A DNA stretch of 64,000 bases from Sphingomonas radiodurans (GTDB taxonomy: Bacteria > Pseudomonadota > Alphaproteobacteria > Sphingomonadales > Sphingomonadaceae). The stretch lies in NCBI RefSeq assembly GCF_020866845.1, contig NZ_CP086594.1:3376001-3440000 (forward strand), read 5' to 3'. Within the stretch, counting starts at the first letter, position 1. Each line of letters opens with the position of its first letter. Positions 24,065 to 33,411 of this stretch are shown here, piece by piece. The translations under genes were made by a program, and so were the position numbers. The notes under the pieces were generated by a model. That model saw nothing but the letters and a program-made list of their open reading frames with translations. It did not search any database and had not been told where the DNA came from.

Positions 24065-24703
24065 GTGATCGGCTACATCGTCCTTGCAGCCATCGGGGCG
24101 TTGGCGTTCGGCGGCTTGGTATTGCTGCGTCTTCCGCGGTTGCTATGGACAACTGCCGGTGCCGCGCTTTTTCTCGGCGCCGCCGGCTATGCATGGCAGG
24201 GGCAGCCCGGGTTATCCGCAGCCCAGGCAACACCAATCCAAGTGGCTGTAGCAATCGATCCCGCAGCGATTGCGCTCCGCGAGCAGATGATCGGCCGCTT
24301 CAATGCAGATACCGCGTATCTCATTGCGTCAGATGCAATGTTGCGGTCAGGCAGTCCTCGCGCCGCTGCGAGGGTCGCGATCGGCGGAATTCGCGCGATA
24401 CCGCAAAGCTTCATCCTGTGGTCGCAGCTTGGCACCAACCTCGCCCTGCTCGACAATGACGAGATGTCGACAGCCGCGAAGCTCGCCTTTCAGCGTGCTA
24501 TGCAACTTGCACCGTTGCATCCCGCTCCGCCATATTATGCCGGGCTGGCCTTCGTGCGGGCCGGCGACTTGCCGACCGCACGAAGGCTGTGGAGCAGAGC
24601 GGTCGCGCTGTCGCCCGAGCGGGCCAGCTACAAGCGCAACATCGCCAAGCAACTACGCCGGCTCGACCAGTTCATCGCCATGGAGCGACGGACAGGCCAG
24701 TAA
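24065..24703 (+). CDS. Membrane-anchored tetratricopeptide-repeat protein
   Basis: The 212-residue protein starts with a GTG, has two hydrophobic segments (about 2-20 and 29-46), and then an alpha-helical soluble part with TPR-like helices (for example AAKLAFQRAMQLAPLHPAPPYYAGLAFVRAGDLPTARRL-type spacing at about 135-185). The soluble part should be periplasmic. It resembles the TPR part of cytochrome c maturation factors (CcmI), but no ccm gene is nearby, so a specific role is not claimed. The start is weakly supported because no ribosome site is visible. Confidence 0.6.
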   Translation: MIGYIVLAAIGALAFGGLVLLRLPRLLWTTAGAALFLGAAGYAWQGQPGLSAAQATPIQVAVAIDPAAIALREQMIGRFNADTAYLIASDAMLRSGSPRAAARVAIGGIRAIPQSFILWSQLGTNLALLDNDEMSTAAKLAFQRAMQLAPLHPAPPYYAGLAFVRAGDLPTARRLWSRAVALSPERASYKRNIAKQLRRLDQFIAMERRTGQ

Positions 24704-24721
24704 GTGCGGCTGAGATTGCCG

Positions 24722-24946
24722 CTACTTCCCTCGCCCTGTCTTCTCCTGCAGCGCATCGATCCGCTTCGACGCATCTGCCTTGTTTAGCGTCTCCTCGAAC
24801 GGCTCGCCGGCTTCCTCACTCAGCGTCTTTAGGTAGCTCGCCTGTGCCCCGGTCATCGGCTCGTCACCGGTCGTCCAGTCATCGGTATCCTTCTCTGCGT
24901 TCGAAAAGGGCTCACTCTTTGGATTGGGTGTGGTGTCGTCAGACAT
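24722..24946 (-). CDS. DUF3072 domain-containing small protein
   Basis: A 74-residue acidic, soluble protein with an N-terminal disordered part (MSDDTTPNPKSEPFSNAEK) and the helical DUF3072 core (WTTGDEPMTGAQASYLKTLSEEAGEPF). The function is unknown. The ATG at 24946 is preceded by AAAGGA, which decides against the Met seven codons upstream. The promoter region carries a candidate EcfG (general stress) site, so a role in stress is possible but only inferred. It converges with the TPR gene with 18 bases between them. Confidence 0.8.
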   Translation of the reverse strand: MSDDTTPNPKSEPFSNAEKDTDDWTTGDEPMTGAQASYLKTLSEEAGEPFEETLNKADASKRIDALQEKTGRGK

Positions 24947-24969
24947 TGTGAATTCCTTTCGTAGCAACC

Positions 24970-24994
24970 AACCCTTATGTTCGTGAAACGTTCC
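24970..24994 (-). promoter_or_regulatory. Possible EcfG general-stress promoter of the DUF3072 gene
   Basis: On the minus strand GGAAC (24994-24990) and GGTT (24973-24970) are separated by 16 bases. The alphaproteobacterial EcfG consensus is GGAAC-N16/17-(C/G)GTT. The -10 element lies 23 bases before the ATG. Confidence 0.45.
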
Positions 24995-25046
24995 GTTTGC
25001 CGCACGTATGAGCGAGTGCTAGGCGCGCCGAGGCTTCGACAGGATA

Positions 25047-26996
25047 ATGGTGGCTTTTTCTTCCCGTGACCCAGTGTCCAGCGACGAGCCGGTGAACATC
25101 CCCACCGCCGCAGGCGTGCCTCACGAGCACGGTCATCAGAACGATGGCCTAGGCAAGCTCGCACTCGGCGCCATCGGTGTCGTGTACGGCGATATCGGCA
25201 CCAGCCCGCTCTATGCGATGAAAGAGGTCTTCGTCGGCCATCATCCGTTGGCGGTGGACCAGCTGCACATTTTCGGCGTGGTCAGCCTCGTATTCTGGTC
25301 GCTCGTTCTAATCGTGACGTTCAAATACGTCATGGTGATCCTGCGCGCCGACAATAATGGCGAGGGCGGCAGCCTCGCGCTGCTCGCGCTGATCCAGCGC
25401 CGGAGCGGAGCGGGCAAGCGATGGGGCCCGAGCCTCGTCATCCTTGGCGTGCTCGCCTCGGCGCTGTTCTTCGGCGATTGCATGATCACGCCGGCGATCT
25501 CAGTCCTTTCGGCGGTCGAGGGTCTCGCGACGGTCGAAGCACGGTTCGAGAGCTTCGTCGTCCCGATTGCGGTCGCGATCATGATCGGGCTGTTTTACAT
25601 GCAGTCGGTCGGGACGGCGAAGGTCGGCAGATTGTTTGGGCCGATTATGGCGGTCTATTTCATCACCCTGACGGTGCTTGGAATCATCCACATCGTCGCG
25701 CAGCCGCAGATTCTCCTCGCGATCGATCCGCGCTGGGCTGTACAGTTTGCAGCGACCGACGGCATGCTCGCCTTCCTTGCGCTTGGCTCGGTCGTGCTTG
25801 CGGTGACGGGGGCGGAAGCCCTCTACGCCGACATGGGGCATTTCGGCCGGAAGCCGATCGCTTACGCGTGGCTGTGGTTCGTCTTCCCGGCGTTGATGCT
25901 CAACTATCTGGGCCAGGGCGCGATGATGCTCGGCGACCCGACGACCGCGCAGAACCCGTTCTTCCTGATGGCGCCCGAGGCCCTGCGCCTGCCGCTCGTC
26001 ATTCTCGCCACGATGGCGACCATCATCGCCAGCCAGGCGGTGATTACCGGAGCCTATTCGGTGGTGCAGCAAGCGGTCCAGCTCGGGCTGATGCCGCGGC
26101 TGCGGATCGATCACACCAGCGCCTCTGCCGCGGGTCAGATCTACATTCCGTCTGTCAACTGGGCGCTGCTGACGATGGTGCTGCTGCTGATCATGGGCTT
26201 TCGTGAGTCGTCGAACCTCGCGGCAGCGTATGGCATCGCGGTGACCGGCACGATGTTCATCTCGACCTGCATGGTCGCGGTGCTCATCCGCCGCGTGTGG
26301 CAGTGGCCCATGTGGTATGTCGTTCCGTTCGTCGCGCTCTTCCTGTTCATCGACGGCATGTATTTCGCATCGAACCTCACCAAGGTGCCCGATGGCGGCT
26401 GGTTCCCGCTGCTGGTGGCGCTGGTCGTCTTCGTGCTGCTCACCACCTGGGCGACAGGGCGAAAGCTGATGCTCCAGCGGATGCGCGAGGGCGCCATGCC
26501 GATCAAGGTGTTCATCGGCTCAGCAGCGAACAGCGCGACCCGCGTTGGCGGCACAGCAGTGTTCATGACGTCGACGCCGGACGGCGTGCCGCATGCGCTG
26601 CTCCACAACCTCAAGCACAACCGCGTGTTGCACGAACGCGTGATCCTGCTGACCGTGAAGGTCACTGACATGCCGTATTACCCGGAGGCCGACCGGTTCA
26701 TGCATGAAAATCTCGGGGAGGGGTTCCACCGCGTGATCCTGCGCTACGGCTTCATGGAATCGCCCGACATCCCGGCGGCGCTGAAGTCCTTCCACCAGTG
26801 CGATGGCGAATTCCGCATGATGGACACCAGCTTCTTCCTGTCGCGTCAGACGCTGCTGGCCTCGGAGCGCCCCGGCATGGCGCTCTGGCGCGAGAAGCTG
26901 TTCGCGTGGATGCTGCGCAACGCCGAAAGCGCGATGGAATTCTTCCGCCTCCCGACCAACCGCGTCGTCGAACTCGGCAGCCAGATCGAGATTTGA
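25047..26996 (+). CDS. kup: KUP-family potassium transporter
   Basis: Kup is a proton-coupled potassium importer of the inner membrane. The 649-residue product has the family signature [18 protein letters not shown] at about 34-51, about twelve membrane helices up to residue ~470, the [24 protein letters not shown] stretch and a C-terminal cytosolic domain of ~170 residues. Full length is typical. The next gene starts inside its stop codon. A low-confidence alternative start is not needed, as the ATG at 25047 gives a normal N-terminal extension. Confidence 0.96.
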   Translation: MVAFSSRDPVSSDEPVNIPTAAGVPHEHGHQNDGLGKLALGAIGVVYGDIGTSPLYAMKEVFVGHHPLAVDQLHIFGVVSLVFWSLVLIVTFKYVMVILRADNNGEGGSLALLALIQRRSGAGKRWGPSLVILGVLASALFFGDCMITPAISVLSAVEGLATVEARFESFVVPIAVAIMIGLFYMQSVGTAKVGRLFGPIMAVYFITLTVLGIIHIVAQPQILLAIDPRWAVQFAATDGMLAFLALGSVVLAVTGAEALYADMGHFGRKPIAYAWLWFVFPALMLNYLGQGAMMLGDPTTAQNPFFLMAPEALRLPLVILATMATIIASQAVITGAYSVVQQAVQLGLMPRLRIDHTSASAAGQIYIPSVNWALLTMVLLLIMGFRESSNLAAAYGIAVTGTMFISTCMVAVLIRRVWQWPMWYVVPFVALFLFIDGMYFASNLTKVPDGGWFPLLVALVVFVLLTTWATGRKLMLQRMREGAMPIKVFIGSAANSATRVGGTAVFMTSTPDGVPHALLHNLKHNRVLHERVILLTVKVTDMPYYPEADRFMHENLGEGFHRVILRYGFMESPDIPAALKSFHQCDGEFRMMDTSFFLSRQTLLASERPGMALWREKLFAWMLRNAESAMEFFRLPTNRVVELGSQIEI

Positions 26997-27520
26997 CCGA
27001 GTTCCGGAGTTCTGCCCCCGCGCCTATCATCGTCACGGCGCTGCTGGGGAAGGCTGACCAGGCCTACTTCGACGAGTTGCGCCGCGCGCATTTTCCGCCC
27101 GAGCGCAACCATCTCGACGCGCACCTGACGATGTTCCACCATCTGCCCCCGAGTACGGCGGATGAAGTGAAACACCGCCTGACGCAGGAAACCCGCGGCG
27201 TGCCGGCGCCCGAGGCGCGGCTGGTAGCGCCATACTCGCTCGGCCGCGGCGTCGCCTATCGGATTGACAGTCCGGGCCTCGCAGCCATTCGCGCGCACCT
27301 TGCCGAGGCGTTCGCCGGACTCCTGACGCCGCAAGACCAAGCCGGCTGGCGCGCTCATGTAACAGTGCAAAACAAGGTGGAGCCGAAGGTAGCAAAATCG
27401 CTGCTGGCCGACCTAGCGTCGAGCTTCCAAGCCCGCCCGCTCGCGATCGCTGGGCTTGCAGCCTGGTGGTATCGCGGCGGGCCATGGGAGCCGCTGTCGC
27501 GCCACATGTTCGCGGGTTGA
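26993..27520 (+). CDS. 2H phosphoesterase / 2'-5' RNA ligase family protein
   Basis: The protein has the two H-x-T motifs of the 2H phosphoesterase fold: HLT at 44-46 ([10 protein letters not shown]) and HVT near 122 ([11 protein letters not shown]). Enzymes with this fold cleave or form 2'-5' linked or cyclic phosphodiesters in RNA and small nucleotides; the actual substrate here is unknown. The likely start is TTG at 26993, which overlaps the kup stop codon and gives 175 residues, suggesting translational coupling. The frame is open further upstream only within kup. No Met precedes the first motif, which supports the TTG. Confidence 0.8.
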   Translation: MTEFRSSAPAPIIVTALLGKADQAYFDELRRAHFPPERNHLDAHLTMFHHLPPSTADEVKHRLTQETRGVPAPEARLVAPYSLGRGVAYRIDSPGLAAIRAHLAEAFAGLLTPQDQAGWRAHVTVQNKVEPKVAKSLLADLASSFQARPLAIAGLAAWWYRGGPWEPLSRHMFAG

Positions 27521-27584
27521 CCGCTTACGAACCCCTGCTATAGCCCGCGCCTCGCGAGCGGTGCTTGCCCCTTCACGAAGGCGC

Positions 27585-27661
27585 GGCGGAGTAGCTCAGC
27601 TGGTTAGAGCACGGGAATCATAATCCTGGGGTCGGGGGTTCAAGTCCCTCCTCCGCTACCA
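27585..27661 (+). tRNA. tRNA-Met (anticodon CAT), elongator type
   Basis: The acceptor GGCGGAG (27585-27591) pairs with CTCCGCT (27651-27657, a G-T pair at 1-72), then A and encoded CCA. The anticodon loop ATCATAA gives CAT. The initiator features (unpaired first base, three G-C pairs next to the loop) are absent, so it is elongator Met; a lysidine-modified Ile tRNA is less likely. Confidence 0.9.
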
Positions 27662-27739
27662 CTCGCGAAGGGCGAAGACGGCGTACATCAGGCGCGCCGC
27701 AGTTGACCCGGCGGTACGGTCGCGGGCACATTGACTATA

Positions 27740-27949
27740 ATGAACAAGACGAACGGCCGCACCGGCGCGCGAGCACGCGCCAACATTCAACCTCCCCCAA
27801 CTGTCGCCGAGCTCGACGCCGCCCGGCGTGAGGTCACTCAGATCGAAGGTCGGCTAGCCGATCTCTCTGCGGGGCACCCATCGGTAAAGACGTGGAAGGC
27901 GCGTCTGAAGGCCGCACAGGCTATTGTTGCTCGCGCACCGCGCAATTGA
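27740..27949 (+). CDS. Small helical hypothetical protein
   Basis: A possible 69-residue basic protein with no recognised family. It has a disordered N-terminus rich in Gly, Arg and Ala, then a predicted helical hairpin (VAELDAARREVTQIEGRLAD and WKARLKAAQAIVARA). The ATG at 27740 has no clear ribosome site. An intrinsic terminator 16 bases after its stop supports it being a real transcription unit. Confidence 0.5.
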   Translation: MNKTNGRTGARARANIQPPPTVAELDAARREVTQIEGRLADLSAGHPSVKTWKARLKAAQAIVARAPRN

Positions 27950-27964
27950 TCACGGTTCGGATCA

Positions 27965-27997
27965 GCCGAGGGGGAAGCGCCCCCTCGGCCTCTCTTT
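27965..27997. terminator. Intrinsic terminator between convergent small genes
   Basis: A perfect 10-bp GC-rich stem (27965-27974 with 27980-27989) with a 5-base loop is followed by CTCTCTTT on the plus strand. It ends the small gene before it and may also act on the convergent gene. Confidence 0.85.
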
Positions 27998-28253
27998 AAT
28001 TGCTGTCGGAGTCGTCGTCGTTTTCGTTGTCGATGATCAGGTAAGCCACGCCTGCAACGACGCCAGCGCCGATCAGGATCGGGATGACGCTATTGCCCGC
28101 AGCGCGATCTTTCTTCGAGGTTGGCGTGCTTGCGCGCACCGACTTCGAGACAGACAGCTTGGATGCGGCGTTAGCGGCAGGTGCGGCTGAGGCTGCGACA
28201 GGCGCAACGACGAGCGCACTTGCTGCGAGCCCCGTGAGTAGTTTGGGGACCAT
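27996..28253 (-). CDS. Small exported membrane-anchored hypothetical protein
   Basis: An 85-residue protein with no known function. It starts MVPKLLTGLAASALVVAP, a signal peptide with an AxA site near residue 23-28, followed by a Ser/Lys/Ala-rich stretch, one membrane helix (VIPILIGAGVVAGVAYLII) and a short acidic tail (DNENDDDSDSN). The ribosome site TAAGGAGA is strong. Proteins of this plan are common in sphingomonads as small envelope proteins. The 170 bases upstream, before rimO ends, hold no gene. Confidence 0.75.
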   Translation of the reverse strand: MVPKLLTGLAASALVVAPVAASAAPAANAASKLSVSKSVRASTPTSKKDRAAGNSVIPILIGAGVVAGVAYLIIDNENDDDSDSN

Positions 28254-28423
28254 TTCGGTTCTCCTTAGTAAGCGCCCGCACGATGCGGACGCAGGTCGTC
28301 AACTGCCGACGCGCCGAGAAGTCGCATTTGGCTCGCATTTGAGAAGCGACTGGAAGGGCTTGGCCTGTTGCACAGCCTCGGGTTCGGCCGATCGGGAGAG
28401 GCGGCGAACGACCGCACGGGCCT

Positions 28424-29770
28424 TCAGCCCCCGATCGGCACCCCGAACAGGTCGTGTTCGTCGGCGTCCTCGATCGCCACCCGCACGATGTCGCCCGCCG
28501 CGAGATGCCCGGCATCACGCAGATGGACTTCGCCGTCGATCTCCGGCGCATCGGCGTACGATCTTCCGGTCGCGCCGTCCTCGCCGACCGCGTCGATGAT
28601 CACGTCGAGCGTGCGGCCGATCTTGGCCTGCAGCTTCGCCGCGCTGATCGCCGCGGTCTTCTCCATGATGCGCGCGTAGCGCTCTTCCTTCACCTCTTCG
28701 GGCACCGGGTTGGGCAGGAAGTTCGCACTCGCCCCTTCGACCGGCTCGAAGCGGAACGCGCCCACACGGTCGAGTTGCGCCTCGTCGAGCCAGTCGAGTA
28801 GATATTCGAAATCCGCCTCGGTCTCGCCCGGGAATCCGACGACGAAGGTCGAGCGGATCGCGATGTCGGGGCAGATCTCGCGCCAGCGCCGGATGCGGCT
28901 CAGCACCTTGGCATCGTTCGCCGGCCGCTTCATCGCGCGCAGCACGTTGGGCGCGGCATGCTGGAACGGAATGTCGAGATACGGGAGCACCAGCCCATCG
29001 GCCATCAGCGGGATCACCTGATCGACGTGTGGATAAGGATAGACGTAGTGCAGCCGCACCCACCCCGTTACCGGGGCGACGATCCGCCCCAGTTCGCGCG
29101 TCAGATCGGTCATGTGCGCACGAACCTCACCACCGCCCTTCAACGGATAGGATGCATGGCGCAGGTCGACGCCATAAGCTGACGTATCCTGGCTGATGAC
29201 CAGCAATTCCTTCGTGCCGGCCGCGACGAGCTTTTCCGCCTCGCGCAGGATCGCATCGGGCCGCCGGCTGACGAGGTCGCCGCGCAACGAAGGGATGATG
29301 CAGAAGGCGCAGCGGTGATTGCAGCCCTCCGAAATCTTGAGATAGCTGTAGTGCCGCGGCGTCAGCTTCAGCCCGGCATCGGGGATCAGATCGATGTACG
29401 GCGACAGGTTCGCCGGCGCAGCCTCATGCACCGCCTCGACGACTTGCTCGTACTGATGCGCCCCGGTGATCGCGAGCACGCTCGGGAAGCGCGCGCGGAT
29501 CACCTCCGCCTCCTTGCCCATGCAGCCGGTGACGATGACTCGCCCGTTCTCGGCGATCGCCTCGCCGATCGCCTCCAGGCTCTCTTCCTTGGCGGAATCG
29601 AGAAAGCCGCAGGTGTTGACGAGCACCACGTCCGCCCCGGCGTAATCGGGGGACATGTGATAGCCATCAGCGCGCAATTGGGTCAGGATCCGCTCGCTAT
29701 CGACGAGGTTCTTCGGACAGCCGAGCGACACCATGCCCACGCGGGGCGGTGAGGGAAGACGAGTTGCCAT
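28424..29770 (-). CDS. rimO: Ribosomal protein S12 methylthiotransferase RimO
   Basis: RimO is a radical SAM enzyme that adds a methylthio group to an Asp of ribosomal protein S12. Order: N-terminal UPF0004 domain with three Fe-S cysteines (SLGCPKN, VNTCGF, VTGCMG), radical SAM domain with CNHRCAFC (CxxxCxxC), and a C-terminal TRAM domain ending near DADEHDLFG. The frame is open 43 codons further upstream, but the ATG at 29770 ([17 protein letters not shown]) matches the usual start of the family and gives 448 residues. It is divergent from anmK with about 100 bases between them. Confidence 0.95.
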   Translation of the reverse strand: MATRLPSPPRVGMVSLGCPKNLVDSERILTQLRADGYHMSPDYAGADVVLVNTCGFLDSAKEESLEAIGEAIAENGRVIVTGCMGKEAEVIRARFPSVLAITGAHQYEQVVEAVHEAAPANLSPYIDLIPDAGLKLTPRHYSYLKISEGCNHRCAFCIIPSLRGDLVSRRPDAILREAEKLVAAGTKELLVISQDTSAYGVDLRHASYPLKGGGEVRAHMTDLTRELGRIVAPVTGWVRLHYVYPYPHVDQVIPLMADGLVLPYLDIPFQHAAPNVLRAMKRPANDAKVLSRIRRWREICPDIAIRSTFVVGFPGETEADFEYLLDWLDEAQLDRVGAFRFEPVEGASANFLPNPVPEEVKEERYARIMEKTAAISAAKLQAKIGRTLDVIIDAVGEDGATGRSYADAPEIDGEVHLRDAGHLAAGDIVRVAIEDADEHDLFGVPIGG

Positions 29771-29870
29771 GAGAGGCGGCGACATAGTGCCGTTCGGCTC
29801 AATTTGCCATATGCGCTCCAATCTGCTCGGCGTAGAGCACCGCGGAGGCGGGTAATCAGGGAACAGGCTT

Positions 29871-30971
29871 ATGCTGGCGATCGGATTGATGTCCGGCACC
29901 TCGCTCGATGGTATCGACGCGGCGCTGATCGAGACCGACGGCGAGACGCAGGTGCGCTCGATCGCCTTTCGTGGCGAGCCTTACTCGGATGCCGCGCGCG
30001 CGCAGCTTGCCGACGCGACGGCATTGGCGCTCACCTTCGATCGCCCGCGTGCCAGCCCCGACGTCGTCGCCGCATCTGATCTGATCACCCGCACGCACGT
30101 CTTCGCGGTGCAGAAGCTGCTGCGGGACGCGGGCCGCAGCGCGGAGGAGATCGACGTGATCGGCTTCCACGGCCAGACAGTGGCACACCGGCCCGATCGC
30201 GGCTGGACGTGGCAGATCGGCAGCGGGCAGACGCTGGCTGACGCCACGGGGATTGTCACCGTAGCTGAGTTGCGTAGCGCCGACGTAGCCGCAGGCGGGC
30301 AGGGGGCTCCCCTGCTGCCGGTCTACCACGCCGCGCTTACCGCCGCGCTGGAGCGGCCGCTGGTTGTGCTCAACCTTGGGGGCGTCGCCAACGTCACTTG
30401 GATCGGTGACGATGGCAGCATCGTCGCGTTCGACACCGGGCCGGCGAATGGCCTGATCGATAGCTGGATCGAGAGTGAAACCGGCGCGCGCTTTGACGCG
30501 GGCGGTGAATTGGCGGCGATGGGCCGGGTCGACGAGGCAGTGCTCACCGCCATGCTCGATCACCCCTATTTCGCGCAGACGCCACCCAAGTCGCTCGACC
30601 GCAACGATTTTACCATCCAGCCGGCACGCGGGCTCGCTACCGCTGACGGCGCTGCGACCTTGACCGCCTTCACCGCGGCGACCGTCGCCGAGGCGATTAC
30701 GTTGCTGCCGGCGAGGCCGCAGCGATTGCTGGTAGCGGGTGGCGGACGCCACAATCCAACGATGCTCGCAATGATTGCGCAGCGAACGGGTTTAATCCCG
30801 GAGCCGGTCGACGCGCTAGGCTGGAACGGCGACGCAATTGAGGCGGAAGGCTTCGCCTACATGGCCGTCCGCACGCTCAAGGGTCTGCCGATCTCTTATC
30901 CCGGCACCACTGGCGTACCGAAGGCAACCGTAGGCGGCGTGATCCATCAGCCGCAGCAACAAGAAGCCTGA
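29871..30971 (+). CDS. anmK: Anhydro-N-acetylmuramic acid kinase
   Basis: AnmK phosphorylates 1,6-anhydro-MurNAc while opening the anhydro ring, feeding recycled peptidoglycan sugar back to metabolism. The 366-residue length is normal. The phosphate-binding [14 protein letters not shown] at the start, the GFHGQTV segment near 105, the [12 protein letters not shown] motif and [11 protein letters not shown] are all present. MurNAc etherase (murQ) is not adjacent. It is divergent from rimO. Confidence 0.95.
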   Translation: MLAIGLMSGTSLDGIDAALIETDGETQVRSIAFRGEPYSDAARAQLADATALALTFDRPRASPDVVAASDLITRTHVFAVQKLLRDAGRSAEEIDVIGFHGQTVAHRPDRGWTWQIGSGQTLADATGIVTVAELRSADVAAGGQGAPLLPVYHAALTAALERPLVVLNLGGVANVTWIGDDGSIVAFDTGPANGLIDSWIESETGARFDAGGELAAMGRVDEAVLTAMLDHPYFAQTPPKSLDRNDFTIQPARGLATADGAATLTAFTAATVAEAITLLPARPQRLLVAGGGRHNPTMLAMIAQRTGLIPEPVDALGWNGDAIEAEGFAYMAVRTLKGLPISYPGTTGVPKATVGGVIHQPQQQEA

Positions 30972-30978
30972 CTGGCGC

Positions 30979-31404
30979 TTACCGCTCGATCGTCACCGTC
31001 GCAGGATGGTACCGATCCAGATGCCGCTTAATCGTCTTCAGGCTGCGCGTGTTCGAACGGTAGAAGAAGTCCGCCGCGTCGCCGACGAACGGGATGAGGC
31101 CCAGAGCGGTGTCGAAACCGACGCGCCCACCCATCCGCAACAATTGCATTTTGCTCATCCCGAGATTGCGAGCTTCCCACACGATATAGGCGCCCAACCC
31201 TGCGGCGATGACGTCTCCAATCACCGGCACCAGCCCTAGGATGAAATCCAGCCCGACTTTCCGGTTCATGCCCGGCACTTCGATCATCCCTTCGAGCAAA
31301 CGCTCCATTGCTTCGACTCGACGACGCACCGATGCGGGATCGCGCCCGAGCGGCAGCGATGCGGCGAGTTGCGCGGCGGGGTGCGGGCGGGCGTCTTGCG
31401 TCAT
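30979..31404 (-). CDS. DUF4112 domain-containing protein
   Basis: A 141-residue protein of a family of unknown function. The DUF4112 core is visible as DFILGLVPVIGDVIAAGLGAYIVWEA and GFDTALGLIPFVGDAADFFYRSN: two hydrophobic hairpins each carrying a G-x-(V/I)P-x-(V/I)GD motif, so it is probably membrane-associated. The ATG at 31404 has no upstream Met in the family-consistent frame. It lies 5 bases downstream of the solute-binding protein gene and is probably co-transcribed. Confidence 0.85.
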   Translation of the reverse strand: MTQDARPHPAAQLAASLPLGRDPASVRRRVEAMERLLEGMIEVPGMNRKVGLDFILGLVPVIGDVIAAGLGAYIVWEARNLGMSKMQLLRMGGRVGFDTALGLIPFVGDAADFFYRSNTRSLKTIKRHLDRYHPATVTIER

Positions 31405-31409
31405 GGATA

Positions 31410-32837
31410 TCAATTGGTGTCGCGGCGCAGGCGGTTCAACGGGTGCCAGGCGCGCTCGTTCGGCTCCCACGCGCGCAGCCGCTGCGCCACCAGCGACCAG
31501 CGGAACGGCCGCGCAATCGGGATGAAGGCGATGTCCGCGGCAAGCGCGGCATCGGCCACTGCCAGCGTCCGCGCGCGCTCCGCCAGCGTCGGCGCCAATC
31601 GCGCCGCCTCGATCGCCTCGGTCGCGGCCTCGCCGCACGGCTGGCAGGCGGTGGAAAGGTACCAGCGCGCGCTGTCAAACGGCGCTACCGCATCGACTAG
31701 CCGCAGGTCCGCCTCGTCTGCCATGCCGACGCGGATCGGCCGGACACCGATCGCATAAAGGTCGAGGGCAAGCCGCGCCCACAGCAGCGTGCCGCCACTG
31801 CCGGGGGGTAGCGCGATGCGCAGTTCCGGTATCGCGGCGTTCGCCGTGCGCCATGCCGCAATCTGCACGCGCGCCGCCGCCAGTCGCTCGTCGGGAGCGA
31901 CGCCGGACCATGCCGCGGGGGTCGGCGGCGCGGAAGAGTCGAGCGCCGCTGGCAGCAACGTTTCGGTGGGCTGCCAATCGTCTGTCACGGCGCGCGTCAA
32001 TGCCGTACGATCGATCGCCATCGCGACGGCGGCGCGGTTCTCCGGCGTTGCGAGAAAGCCATCGCGCCGTACCGCAGCGAGCCCGAACAACCCGGCGGCT
32101 GGATCAAGCCGAATGTTGCGTGGCGCCACGCGAGCAGCGGTGACGAGCGGCCAATGCTCGATCGTGCCACCCGCCAGGAGATCGGACTTGCGCGCAGCGA
32201 AGCGCAGCACGCCTGCCGACGCCCGTTCGGCGACCAACAAAACCCGGTCTTCCGGCGTCGTTGCGACCTGTTCGTCCTCGGCACGATTGGAATCGACCGC
32301 CGGCGCCAGCCGCGTGACGCGACGGGGGGCGCCGACGATCTGCATCGGGCCGCTACCGGCTGACCGGGCAGTGCGGATGATCGCCATCTCAGGCTGCGCG
32401 AACAGCTTCAACAGGTCCGGGCGTGGGCGTGACAATTCGATCTGGATCACTTGCGGCGTCATCTCGACGATCGAATCGATCGCGGTCAGATACGGCTTGA
32501 GCGGATTGTCGGCGCGCTGCGCGATCCGTCGCCGCAAGATCGCGACCACCTCTGCGGCCCGCATCGGGCGCCCGTCCGACCAGGTCATGTCGCGTAGACG
32601 GAAGATGTAGGTCGTGCCCGAGTCGGTGACGATCCAACGTTCGGCCACGCCCGGCTCGATTTGGCCGGTGGCGTCGAACCGCACCAGCCCTTGTGCCACG
32701 CTGTCGATCAGCAGCCGATCCGCGGTGTCGCTATCGGCCCGGATACCGCCAGAAAGGCTCGGCGCGTCGCCGATCGCGCTGACGATCACCGCGCCGACAT
32801 CGGGCCGTCGCTCGCATCCGCTGCTGGCGAGCAGCAA
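31410..32837 (-). CDS. Orphan peptide/nickel-type ABC transporter solute-binding protein, start uncertain
   Basis: The product belongs to the SBP family 5 (dipeptide, oligopeptide or nickel binding), with LIDSVAQGLVRFD, IEPGVAERW, YIFRLRDMTWSDG and a C-terminal two-lobed domain. No permease or ATPase gene is adjacent. The start is a puzzle. A lipoprotein-like sequence TITIALLLASSGC reads out of the 3' end of the tRNA-Leu gene, but no ATG or GTG exists there in frame. I place the start at the first available TTG (32837), which leaves only seven residues before the Cys. The ATG at 32939 would require translating the whole tRNA gene. The gene may have lost its normal start. Confidence 0.7.
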   Translation of the reverse strand: MLLASSGCERRPDVGAVIVSAIGDAPSLSGGIRADSDTADRLLIDSVAQGLVRFDATGQIEPGVAERWIVTDSGTTYIFRLRDMTWSDGRPMRAAEVVAILRRRIAQRADNPLKPYLTAIDSIVEMTPQVIQIELSRPRPDLLKLFAQPEMAIIRTARSAGSGPMQIVGAPRRVTRLAPAVDSNRAEDEQVATTPEDRVLLVAERASAGVLRFAARKSDLLAGGTIEHWPLVTAARVAPRNIRLDPAAGLFGLAAVRRDGFLATPENRAAVAMAIDRTALTRAVTDDWQPTETLLPAALDSSAPPTPAAWSGVAPDERLAAARVQIAAWRTANAAIPELRIALPPGSGGTLLWARLALDLYAIGVRPIRVGMADEADLRLVDAVAPFDSARWYLSTACQPCGEAATEAIEAARLAPTLAERARTLAVADAALAADIAFIPIARPFRWSLVAQRLRAWEPNERAWHPLNRLRRDTN

Positions 32838-32848
32838 CGCAATAGTGA

Positions 32849-32935
32849 TGGTGCGGACGGCGGGACTCGAACCCGCACGCCCATACGGGCAGAAGATTTT
32901 AAGTCTCCGGCGTCTACCGGTTCCGCCACGTCCGC
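32849..32935 (-). tRNA. tRNA-Leu (anticodon TAA)
   Basis: An 87-base class II tRNA with a variable arm. The acceptor GCGGACG pairs with CGTCCGC, then A and encoded CCA. The anticodon stem GGAGA / TCTTC encloses CTTAAAA, giving TAA. Its 3' end touches the coding region of the solute-binding protein on the same strand. Confidence 0.95.
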
Positions 32936-32982
32936 GCATCACGTGCCACCGAAAGCGGCACGCGGCGCCCCGCGTCAAGCGT

Positions 32983-33261
32983 TCACACGTTCAGCCGCAG
33001 CCGCATTTCCTTGCCAGGCTTGAAATATGGCACCCGCTTCGCCGTAACTTCGACCACTTCGCCGGTGCGCGGGTTGCGGCCGGTTCGTGCATCTCGCGCC
33101 CGCGTGGAAAAAGCGCCGAAGCCGCGCAGCTCGACGCGACCGTCTTCGGCTAACCGGCGCACGATCTCATCGAAGAACGTAGAGACGATCGCCTCGATAT
33201 CGCGCAGCGATAGTCCGGGGTTCTCCTCCGCCAGTTGCTGCACCAACTCTGATCGAATCAT
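32983..33261 (-). CDS. ihfB: Integration host factor beta subunit
   Basis: IHF beta pairs with IHF alpha to bind and bend specific DNA sites. The 92-residue product begins [11 protein letters not shown] and contains GFGAFSTR and the beta-ribbon GRNPRTGE, with Pro at the tip. Within the HU/IHF family these are IHF-beta landmarks. The gene is preceded by an extra Met codon. It follows rpsA in the same orientation, as is usual in Proteobacteria. The IHF alpha gene is not in the window. Confidence 0.95.
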   Translation of the reverse strand: MIRSELVQQLAEENPGLSLRDIEAIVSTFFDEIVRRLAEDGRVELRGFGAFSTRARDARTGRNPRTGEVVEVTAKRVPYFKPGKEMRLRLNV

Positions 33262-33365
33262 CACCCCACCCCAGATCTACAGTCGCGTTTGCAACCGCTA
33301 ATCGCACTAACACAGGTCAAGCCGGGCCGGAATAGGATGGAAACGACAGGCTCCACCAAACACTA

Positions 33366-33402
33366 GGGAAAGATGGGCCGGGTGATAGAAACCACCCGGC
33401 CC
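33366..33402 (-). terminator. Hairpin after rpsA
   Basis: A 10-bp perfect stem (33375-33384 with 33393-33402) with an 8-base loop lies 10 bases downstream of the rpsA stop and is followed on the minus strand by ATCTTTCCC. The T-run is short, so termination may be partial, allowing some read-through into ihfB. Confidence 0.65.
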
Positions 33403-33411
33403 GAACCGTGC

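Noticed and set aside
32837..32978. Start of the solute-binding protein at the ATG at 32939 or at the open-frame start 32978
   Set aside because: Both would require translating the tRNA-Leu gene.
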